Part shown: in pieces, positions 26,860 through 33,048 of the stretch
Layout of the letters: each line of letters begins with the position of its first letter
Numbering within the stretch: the first letter of the stretch is position 1
From: Bacteroidales bacterium
Lineage (GTDB): Bacteria > Bacteroidota > Bacteroidia > Bacteroidales > Paludibacteraceae
Assembly (NCBI GenBank): GCA_015061115.1
Contig: SUXE01000024.1
Location: 1-40,603, forward strand
Direction of reading: 5' to 3'
DNA: 40,603 nt
Program-made: the position numbers and the translations under genes
Notes under the pieces: model-generated
Database searches by the model: none
What the model was told of the DNA's origin: nothing
Seen by the model: the letters and a program-made list of their open reading frames with translations, nothing else

Positions 26860-26880
26860 TTTATATCACATAAATACGAA

Positions 26881-27213
26881 TTACTTGTTCTTCTGAACCT
26901 TTTGAGGCATTCTGTATGAGATCTCTCCGTCCTCATACTCCTTAGTTGCGATAAGTACTGGTTTTGGCAATCTCTCATAGTAACGAGAAATCTCAATCTG
27001 CTCACGGTTTTCAAAAACCTCGTCAAGATTGTCGTTGCCAATTTCAAACTCCTTCAACTTCTTGTCAAGTTCATTCTTGATATCGATGCTTACCTGATTG
27101 GCACGCTTACCAATGATGCAAACAGTCTCATAGATGTTGCCAGTACGCTCGCTCAAGCTGTTCATGTCTCTTGTAACCGTAGTCGTAGGTGCGTTGACTT
27201 TCTTAAAATCCAT
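26881..27213 (-). CDS. rpoZ: DNA-directed RNA polymerase omega subunit, Bacteroidetes type
   Basis: 110 residues. The Bacteroidetes-type omega helps assemble the polymerase beta' subunit. Visible: TTVTRDMNSLSERTGNIYET, then IIGKRANQVSIDIKNELDKKL, which is the conserved omega helix region, and a C-terminal PKPVLIATKEYEDGEISYRM. It sits between bamD and coaBC, its normal place in this phylum. Annotated in some genomes only as 'DNA-directed RNA polymerase subunit omega family' or as unknown. Confidence 0.92.
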   Translation of the reverse strand: MDFKKVNAPTTTVTRDMNSLSERTGNIYETVCIIGKRANQVSIDIKNELDKKLKEFEIGNDNLDEVFENREQIEISRYYERLPKPVLIATKEYEDGEISYRMPQKVQKNK

Positions 27214-27241
27214 TTTATTGTATTTTTAATCTTACTCTCTA

Positions 27242-28069
27242 TTAATTCTTATTCTTGTGATGCTCGAAATATCTATCTATCTTATGCTGAATAGACTCAA
27301 CCTCTTTAGCATATTTAGTAGACGGATACTCCTTTAAAAACGAGTAACATTCGTCTTTTGCATCGATAAATCTGTCATATTGTTTGCTCTCCACACTCTC
27401 ATCCGCCTGACTGTAATAGCTTTTCAGAATGTAGAAAGAGTAATCTTCGTTGTATCTGCTGTCAGGAAACTTCTTCTTTGCGTTTCTTGCTGTGATTATA
27501 GCGGACATATAGTTGTTGCCACGGTAATCCCCCAAGTTGTAATAAAGTTTCACATTGTTCAACTGCTGTTCTGCCAATTTCTCCTTCATCTCTATCAACA
27601 TCTCCTTTGCCAGACCTGCATTCTCCGAACTTGGATACTTTGAAACGTAATCCTCCAACGCCTCGATGGCTGCATCTGTAGGCTCCTGATCCAGTTTCAC
27701 ATCAGGGCTCTCCTTATAGTAGCAATAAGCAAGGTCGAATGCCTCCTCCTCGATATATTTGCCACGCGGATAGCTCTTTATATAACTCTTTATATATGTG
27801 CGGGCCACTGGATAATCCTCGTTGTTGATGTGACTCTTGCACACCATATATAATACCTCCTCACCTCTTTCCGTACCACGGAACGGCTGCAGAAGAGACT
27901 GTCCGATAACGGCACAGTTCAACCATTTTTCATTGGCAAAATACTCTTTCGCCATTTTATACTTGTATTCATTATCTGTACTGCGCTGGACTTTTCCGAA
28001 TCCACCGCACGATGTCAAAACGAGCACCGAAACTATTGATACAAGTATGAACGATAAACATTTTCTCAT
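27242..28069 (-). CDS. bamD: Outer membrane protein assembly factor BamD
   Basis: 275 residues from the ATG at 28069: lipoprotein signal MRKCLSFILVSIVSVLVLTSC (Cys21), then tetratricopeptide-like helices: KYKMAKEYFANEKW, YPVARTYIKSYIKSYPRGKY, EEEAFDLAYCYY, YPSSENAGLAKEML and SRYNEDYSFYILKSYY. The protein is the essential lipoprotein of the BAM complex that inserts barrels in the outer membrane. An earlier in-frame ATG (28090) lies upstream of the promoter's -7 box and cannot be used from it. First gene of the bamD-rpoZ-coaBC-DUF4835-recN block. Confidence 0.93.
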   Translation of the reverse strand: MRKCLSFILVSIVSVLVLTSCGGFGKVQRSTDNEYKYKMAKEYFANEKWLNCAVIGQSLLQPFRGTERGEEVLYMVCKSHINNEDYPVARTYIKSYIKSYPRGKYIEEEAFDLAYCYYKESPDVKLDQEPTDAAIEALEDYVSKYPSSENAGLAKEMLIEMKEKLAEQQLNNVKLYYNLGDYRGNNYMSAIITARNAKKKFPDSRYNEDYSFYILKSYYSQADESVESKQYDRFIDAKDECYSFLKEYPSTKYAKEVESIQHKIDRYFEHHKNKN

Positions 28070-28077
28070 AAACGTCA

Positions 28078-28109
28078 CAAAAATAATCATTCATATTAAA
28101 TAACGCAAA
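28078..28109 (-). promoter_or_regulatory. Consensus Bacteroidetes promoter of bamD
   Basis: On the minus strand TTTG (28109-28106), exactly 20 nt, then TATTTTTG (28085-28078), a full consensus match. The box ends only 8 nt before the bamD ATG at 28069, predicting a nearly leaderless mRNA. Confidence 0.75.
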
Positions 28110-28137
28110 CATTTTTTTCTATTAGAACTGAAATTCT

Positions 28138-28145
28138 TAATTTTG
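28138..28145 (+). promoter_or_regulatory. -7 box for the potassium channel gene
   Basis: TAATTTTG matches TAnnTTTG exactly and ends 20 nt before the ATG at 28166. The upstream partner is only T-rich. Confidence 0.55.
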
Positions 28146-28165
28146 CACCATAAAAACACGAAAAA

Positions 28166-29038
28166 ATGGCGTTAAAAGAGAACATCAAGCGAATTTGGAA
28201 CTTCATTTCGAAGAATCCTTACGTCAAAGCCAAGGCCAATGAAATCATCTTCGGAACAGACACCTACCTTGGCCGTCTGTTCGACGTCATTCTTATCTGG
28301 TTCATTCTTCTTAGTGTGGCGATCGCCATCATGGAGACGGTGGAGATGCCAGACAACTTCCGCCACGGACTCCACATCTTAGAATGGATCTTCACAATAT
28401 TCTTCACATTCGAATATATCCTGCGTCTCTATTGTTCGGAAAGACCGAGCCAGTACGCGTTCAGTGTGTTCGGAATAATAGACATTCTTTCCATACTGCC
28501 GACATATCTGGCATTTTTCATTCCACAAGCCCACGCGATAATGGTGATACGTATATTCAGAGTGATACGTATCTTTAGGATTTTCAAACTTTTCGCATTC
28601 ATCAAAGAGGGAGAGATGATGCTCAACGCCATAAAAGCCGGAATGCACAAGACAATCATATTCGCTGTGTTTGTACTTTTGTTGGTCACATCAATCGGAG
28701 CGATAATGTATCTTGTGGAGGGAGGAGAAGGAGCCACATTCAACAGTATCCCCGAAAGCATCTACTGGGCAGTCGTGACGCTGACAACCGTAGGTTATGG
28801 AGACATCACTCCCGTCACCCCGATCGGAAGATTCCTCACAACAATAGTCATGCTTCTCGGATATTCCATTCTTTCTGTGCCGACGGGAATATTCTCACTT
28901 TCACTTGCGAAAGAGAAGCGGAAAATAAGCAAGACGAAGATATGCCTGCACTGCGGAAGCAAAGGACAGGATATAGATGCGATTTATTGCAGACACTGTG
29001 GCGCATTGCTGATAGACGAAAAGAATGGGGAAAAGTAG
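28166..29038 (+). CDS. Voltage-sensor-type potassium channel subunit with C-terminal zinc ribbon
   Basis: 290 residues of the six-helix Kv-like ion transport family, acting in the inner membrane. S4 is clear: RIFRVIRIFRIFK (129-141), with Arg at 129, 132, 135, 138 and Lys at 141. The pore filter is TTVGYGD (207-213). The last helix is followed by a cytoplasmic tail with a CxxC-x11-CxxC zinc ribbon: Cys260, Cys263, Cys275, Cys278. Prokaryotic Kv channels rarely have such a tail as far as I know. Divergent from bamD; the next gene begins 52 nt after the stop. Confidence 0.94.
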   Translation: MALKENIKRIWNFISKNPYVKAKANEIIFGTDTYLGRLFDVILIWFILLSVAIAIMETVEMPDNFRHGLHILEWIFTIFFTFEYILRLYCSERPSQYAFSVFGIIDILSILPTYLAFFIPQAHAIMVIRIFRVIRIFRIFKLFAFIKEGEMMLNAIKAGMHKTIIFAVFVLLLVTSIGAIMYLVEGGEGATFNSIPESIYWAVVTLTTVGYGDITPVTPIGRFLTTIVMLLGYSILSVPTGIFSLSLAKEKRKISKTKICLHCGSKGQDIDAIYCRHCGALLIDEKNGEK

Positions 29039-29090
29039 GGGGCGGATTTCTGTGTCCAATAAAAACTTCATACATGAAGAATCTAATGCC

Positions 29091-30485
29091 ATGAACCGAA
29101 CAACAAAGAAAATTTTATTGCATGTCTTATTTTTTGCATCTATGCCTTTTGCATTATTAGGTAATCTATTTGGGGGTGCAATTATACTCATAACTTTATT
29201 TGACGATTTTTCAGCAATTTACCTTGGACTTAAATTTTTGTCGATTTCAATACCCGCTGCTATATTGTTGGTTTGGACAATTATAAATATTGAAGAAATG
29301 GAGGAAGAAGATTCCGAGAAGGAGTTCAGCAACTACGTTCTTGTATTACTGGCTGAAGTAATGAAACGAGATAACAAGCAGATTGTTTGCAAATTAGACA
29401 AAATCAAGGAGATAATCAAAAAACATTTCAACACTAAAGATGAACAAATAAAAGCACTCAAACATTTTAAAGAACTGCTCAATAATGAGAACAACATATA
29501 CGACACCTGCAAAGAGATTATCTCGATACTTGACAACAAAAGCAAGATAAAAACATCGACCGCTATAAATATAAAACGCATAGAAGAGCTTATTAGAGAC
29601 CTGCTGAGTGTAGCCTACTCTGACGAGGATTTTCTTATTCAAGAGAACTCCACCATTTATACCATTGCCCAAAATCTCCTCATCGACAAAAACAAATACA
29701 ATGAAATAGTCATGGATTTTGAGATGAGAAATCAAGAATACGACACAGAATCCCTGTTCAAATATTCAATTCTGGTGTTGTTTGCGGAAGTATCAATGGC
29801 CGACAACAAAGAGCTGACCAGAAAAGAGTTTGACAGTGTCAAAAAAGCGATCCGCAGATACTACAAAACGGAGGTCAAACAAGAAATTGCATTAAAAAAG
29901 TTTCTCTTTTTCATAGACCAAGATATATACACTCCTAAACCGAACTACTTTACCATAATAGCCAATCTAAACGACGTTGCGAAATCTGAACTGATAATGG
30001 AATTGTTGGCGATTGTCTACGCTGATGATTGCATGTATATGGGAGAAAGATATAAAATCAATGAAATAGCTGAGAAAATAGGGATTGGAAATGACGAATA
30101 TGAAAGAATCAAACGAATCTTTCAAAAGAAATACCAACAAGGGTTCTACAATGAAAAAGATTCACAATCATCTAAATCTACCAGCGACAAGGATCAGGAA
30201 GAAAAGAAAAGAGACTACCAAAAAGATAAATCCAACACAAACGACAACAGAAGCCATTACCAGAAAAAAAATTGGATGTCAGGAAACGAGGCTTATGAAA
30301 TTCTTGGAGTAGACTCGACTGTTTCCGACTCCGAAGTCAAAAAAGCATACCGTGCAATGGCAGTGAAGTATCATCCCGACAATGCAGCCAGGTTGGGTGA
30401 AGAAGCTTTGCGTCAAGCCACAGAGACGATGAAACAGATCAATGCGGCATGGGAAACTGTGAAGGAGGCAAGAAAGATTAAATAA
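29091..30485 (+). CDS. Membrane protein with two TerB-like domains and a C-terminal J domain
   Basis: 464 residues from the ATG at 29091 (an ATG at 29025 would overlap the channel gene). Two membrane helices (about 9-37 and 45-67) precede two TerB-like helical domains, about 78-215 and 223-350, each opening with the same text (NYVLVLLAEVMKRDNK and KYSILVLFAEVSMADNK). A charged linker (about 355-395) leads to a J domain with EILGVDSTVSDSEVKKAYR and HPD at 428-430, so it should stimulate an Hsp70 (DnaK). The single TerB-plus-J arrangement is known from DjlA; the doubling is notable. Function beyond DnaK partnership unknown. Confidence 0.88.
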   Translation: MNRTTKKILLHVLFFASMPFALLGNLFGGAIILITLFDDFSAIYLGLKFLSISIPAAILLVWTIINIEEMEEEDSEKEFSNYVLVLLAEVMKRDNKQIVCKLDKIKEIIKKHFNTKDEQIKALKHFKELLNNENNIYDTCKEIISILDNKSKIKTSTAINIKRIEELIRDLLSVAYSDEDFLIQENSTIYTIAQNLLIDKNKYNEIVMDFEMRNQEYDTESLFKYSILVLFAEVSMADNKELTRKEFDSVKKAIRRYYKTEVKQEIALKKFLFFIDQDIYTPKPNYFTIIANLNDVAKSELIMELLAIVYADDCMYMGERYKINEIAEKIGIGNDEYERIKRIFQKKYQQGFYNEKDSQSSKSTSDKDQEEKKRDYQKDKSNTNDNRSHYQKKNWMSGNEAYEILGVDSTVSDSEVKKAYRAMAVKYHPDNAARLGEEALRQATETMKQINAAWETVKEARKIK

Positions 30486-31301
30486 TTAAGGATCAGACGG
30501 TGAGATGCCCCCGTCTACACGTTTTTTTTCGATAATTTTAATCTCAGAGGAATGATCCAGGAAATCAGGAAGATAATCAGTCGTCACCTTGCCCCTGACT
30601 ACTATATGATCTAGTTGCTTCATGTATCCGGAGTCGGTTGTCTCGTCGTAAACATATTCCATGATATCCTCTGTGCTTTCAAATGTGCCGGATTCAATAT
30701 CTATGACGTGCTCTTCAAATCCAGAGGTGACATCATCTGCCTTGTAATAAGATCTAAACAGTTTGAACTCTCCGTTGACAAATTCATACCAATCGGTCGT
30801 AGTACCATAATTTAAGTTCAACACAATAAGATTGCCATTCAAGAAAATTACACTCCAAATACCACCTGGTCCTCCAACTGGTGTAAACGCATCTTCTTTT
30901 TCAAAATACTTATAAATCTCTCCCGTCTTATTCTTAAATAATATTATAGCTCCACGGAAATTAGGATTATAGCATTCCCCATCGTCTTTGGTATACCATT
31001 CTTGCCTTTCACATCTTGTCACAAGCAGCCAACCATGTTCTATATTTTTATCCTCAACATCCAAATCGACAACATCCAACAGATCCGTACTGTCTGGCAA
31101 ATAGGTCAGAAACTGCTTTTTCAAAGAGTCGAGTTGTTCTTCGCTCCAAGCAGGACAATCACCATAATAAATGTCATGTGGCTTATCTTGCACATATTTA
31201 AGCAAGGCTCTTTCCAAAGAGTCTTGTGAGCCATTCTGAATGGGTTCTGCAAAACAGGATAGCGAACAAAGTATTGAAAATATGAAAATGAGGAATCTCA
31301 T
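30486..31301 (-). CDS. Secreted protein of unknown function
   Basis: 271 residues from the ATG at 31301, which opens a signal peptide (MRFLIFIFSILCSLSCFA). No family recognised. The body is acidic with aromatic-rich strands (HGWLLVTRCERQEW, GAIILFKNKTGEIYKYF, GGIWSVIFLNGNLIVLNLNY), suggestive of a beta-rich fold. Its stop (30488-30486) abuts the stop of the TerB-J gene at 30485. The last residues, VDGGISPSDP, are encoded by a GTAG-footed hairpin repeat. The start lies right behind the nadC terminator, so its own promoter is unclear. Confidence 0.72.
   Translation of the reverse strand: MRFLIFIFSILCSLSCFAEPIQNGSQDSLERALLKYVQDKPHDIYYGDCPAWSEEQLDSLKKQFLTYLPDSTDLLDVVDLDVEDKNIEHGWLLVTRCERQEWYTKDDGECYNPNFRGAIILFKNKTGEIYKYFEKEDAFTPVGGPGGIWSVIFLNGNLIVLNLNYGTTTDWYEFVNGEFKLFRSYYKADDVTSGFEEHVIDIESGTFESTEDIMEYVYDETTDSGYMKQLDHIVVRGKVTTDYLPDFLDHSSEIKIIEKKRVDGGISPSDP
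30495..30518 (-). repeat. GTAG-footed hairpin repeat at the 3' end of a gene
   Basis: Minus strand: GTAG at 30518-30515, then GACGGGGGCATCTCACCGTC with AGACGG/CCGTCT arms. It resembles the gyrB terminator core (39216-39241) and belongs with the hairpins at 39429-39455, 40366-40391 and 40453-40474. Confidence 0.6.
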
Positions 31302-31304
31302 AAA

Positions 31305-31343
31305 ATAAAAAAGGCAATGGCATTTTGATATGACCATTGCCTT
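31305..31343 (-). terminator. Terminator of nadC, touching the next start codon
   Basis: Perfect 10-bp arms AAGGCAATGG (31311-31320) and CCATTGCCTT (31334-31343), with a T-rich tail on the minus strand (31310 down to about 31302). The tail ends at the ATG of the secreted-protein gene at 31301, leaving no room for a normal leader. Confidence 0.8.
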
Positions 31344-31388
31344 ATTCTTAACTCTTAATTTTTAATTCTTAATTATAAATTATAAGAA

Positions 31389-32240
31389 TCAGCACGCTTT
31401 CAAGCTCAAATCCAAGCCCTTGACAGAGTGAGTCAAAGCTCCGACAGAGATGAAATCAACACCACATTCTGCGTAACTGCGAAGTGTGTCGATTGTGATT
31501 CCACCAGACGACTCTGTCTCATACTTGCCACCGATTCTCTCTACAGCCTTGCGAGTAAGCTCAGTGCTGAAGTTGTCGAGCATGATTCTGTCGACACCGC
31601 CGACCTTCATCACCTGCTCAAGCTCATCCATATTACGGACCTCGATCTCAATCTTAAGATCCTTGTTGTTGTCCTTGCAATATTGTTTAGCACGATTGAT
31701 AGCCTTATCGATACCACCTGCGAAATCAACATGGTTGTCCTTCAAAAGGATCATATCGTAAAGACCGATTCGATGGTTAACACCGCCACCAATCTTAACC
31801 GCCATCTTCTCGATGATACGCAAACCTGGAGTTGTCTTACGAGTGTCAAGCACACGAGTATGGAGACCGTCAAGAAGTTTTACATACTTTCTTGTCTGAG
31901 TAGCGATACCACTCATTCTCTGCATCAGGTTAAGCACCAAACGCTCTGTCTGCAGAAGCGACTGAGTTTTTCCCTCAACGTAGAATACGATATCACCCTT
32001 TTTGATAGTATCACCGTCATGCATCAAAACCTCAACCTTCAATTCAGGATCGAATTTCTTGAACACACGTAGAGCGATATCTACACCAGCCAACACGCCA
32101 TCCTCCTTAACCAAAAGTTTAGCTTTACCCATAGCTGTATCAGGAATACAGCAAAGAGTTGTGTGGTCGCCATCACCTATATCCTCGGAAAATGCTGTGT
32201 TAAGCATATCCTCTATCAATTCGTCTTCAGTCTTTTTCAT
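31389..32240 (-). CDS. nadC: Nicotinate-nucleotide pyrophosphorylase (carboxylating)
   Basis: 283 residues, usual length. Converts quinolinate and PRPP to nicotinate mononucleotide in de novo NAD synthesis. Landmarks: N-terminal EDIGDGDHTT, the quinolinate-binding RVLDTRKTTPGLR, GGGVNHRIGLYDMILLKDNH, the acidic EIEVRNMDELEQV and the late ESSGGITIDTLRSYAECGVDFISVGALTHS. No nadA or nadB nearby. Start is unambiguous, with a TATATTTG box upstream. Confidence 0.97.
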   Translation of the reverse strand: MKKTEDELIEDMLNTAFSEDIGDGDHTTLCCIPDTAMGKAKLLVKEDGVLAGVDIALRVFKKFDPELKVEVLMHDGDTIKKGDIVFYVEGKTQSLLQTERLVLNLMQRMSGIATQTRKYVKLLDGLHTRVLDTRKTTPGLRIIEKMAVKIGGGVNHRIGLYDMILLKDNHVDFAGGIDKAINRAKQYCKDNNKDLKIEIEVRNMDELEQVMKVGGVDRIMLDNFSTELTRKAVERIGGKYETESSGGITIDTLRSYAECGVDFISVGALTHSVKGLDLSLKAC

Positions 32241-32264
32241 CTTTTATACTTTAATTTGTTTTTG

Positions 32265-32293
32265 CAAATATATTGATTTTTTATGGGACACAA
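32265..32293 (-). promoter_or_regulatory. Promoter of nadC
   Basis: Minus strand: TTG (32293-32291), 18 nt, then TATATTTG (32272-32265), an exact -7 box 24 nt before the nadC start. Confidence 0.55.
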
Positions 32294-32354
32294 TGAATTA
32301 AAATTAAAAATTATAAATGAGGAATGCGGAATAAAGAATTTGGATATAGAGTCG

Positions 32355-32429
32355 AGCAATCCCATGCGTCTGGAAGACGCCATCTCTGTAACCCCGTACA
32401 TACGCAGTGCTGCGGAGGATGTGCAGGGG
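32355..32429. ncRNA. Unassigned strongly folding non-coding stretch
   Basis: Two adjoining hairpins: 32364-32383 (stem ATGCGTCT with AGACGCCAT, one bulged C, loop GGA) and 32392-32429 (ten pairs between 32392-32401 and 32419-32429 with one bulge, enclosing a small CGCA/TGCG hairpin). Reading frames here look random. Strand is undetermined because both strands fold equally. It might be a small RNA, a cis-regulator of nadC on the minus strand, or a composite of palindromic repeats. It does not match riboswitch, SRP or RNase P cores that I know. Confidence 0.4.
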
Positions 32430-32431
32430 AC

Positions 32432-32466
32432 GAAAAAACAAAAGTGACGAAGCATAGCTCCGTCAC
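32432..32466 (-). terminator. Terminator after the small secreted-protein gene
   Basis: Minus strand stem GTGACG/CGTCAC (32466-32461 and 32449-32444) followed by TTTTGTTTTTT. It ends the transcript of the gene at 32591-32893. Confidence 0.7.
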
Positions 32467-32590
32467 AAAAATAAATGCAATACACATGGATGAGTCACAA
32501 AACCCACCCTCTAATTTAAGGACAAACAATACATTAACTCAGAGTCGTGAATCAAGACACAATGTCTTTTTATATTCACGTCTCTTTATA

Positions 32591-32893
32591 TTAAAGAGTA
32601 TTACTCTTTTCTTCTTTATCTACAGAAATATTTTGCTGACGATTAGCAAAATTCTTTTTCTCCTCGTTTCTTGCTTTCTTAATCTCGAAGAAAGTACGAG
32701 AATCAGTCTGGTGGGCTACACCGTTAACCACCACAAAATAATTTGGTACTCTTTCACCTTTACCGTTCATAGTGCATTTTACGTATGTCTTCTCCACTGA
32801 CGCTATAGAAAAATCTTCAGAGGAAACTTCTGCATAAGCAGAAACTCCAGACATCATAATCATTGCACAAAGTGCTCTCAAAACAGCTTTCAT
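32591..32893 (-). CDS. Small secreted protein of unknown function
   Basis: 100 residues with a signal peptide (1-21, cleavage after SAYA). The mature part is about 79 residues: EVSSEDFSIASVEKTYVKC, then KGERVPNYFVVVNGVAHQTD, and a lysine/glutamate-rich helix (FFEIKKARNEEKKNFANRQQ). No family recognised. It has a clear terminator and a long AT-rich upstream region shared divergently with the M16 peptidase. Coding is supported by the signal peptide and a terminator in the right place. Confidence 0.65.
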   Translation of the reverse strand: MKAVLRALCAMIMMSGVSAYAEVSSEDFSIASVEKTYVKCTMNGKGERVPNYFVVVNGVAHQTDSRTFFEIKKARNEEKKNFANRQQNISVDKEEKSNTL

Positions 32894-32971
32894 TTATTTT
32901 TGTTGCAAAAAGTTGTTAAATCTTACACTAAAATACCAACAAAAAGTGTGCCAATTTGTCTGATTTTTGTG

Positions 32972-32979
32972 TATATTTG
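32972..32979 (+). promoter_or_regulatory. -7 box for the M16 peptidase gene
   Basis: TATATTTG, an exact match to TAnnTTTG, 69 nt before the start codon. The partner TTTG (32955-32958) is closer than usual, so the assignment is tentative. Confidence 0.45.
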
Positions 32980-33048
32980 TAGATAAAATCAAAAAAAAGG
33001 AGTTAAAACATTGATTTTCATTTTTAAGTTTTTTAACATAAAAGAGAG

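Noticed and set aside
32355-32429. Cobalamin riboswitch or SRP RNA
   Set aside because: A CTGTAACCCCG-like piece and a GGAA-like loop caught the eye, but the B12 box and the SRP helix 8 core are absent and no cobalamin gene is near.
32324-32800. Plus-strand open frame of 158 codons
   Set aside because: It crosses the structured stretch, a terminator and the antisense of the small secreted-protein gene, and has no domain or codon signal.
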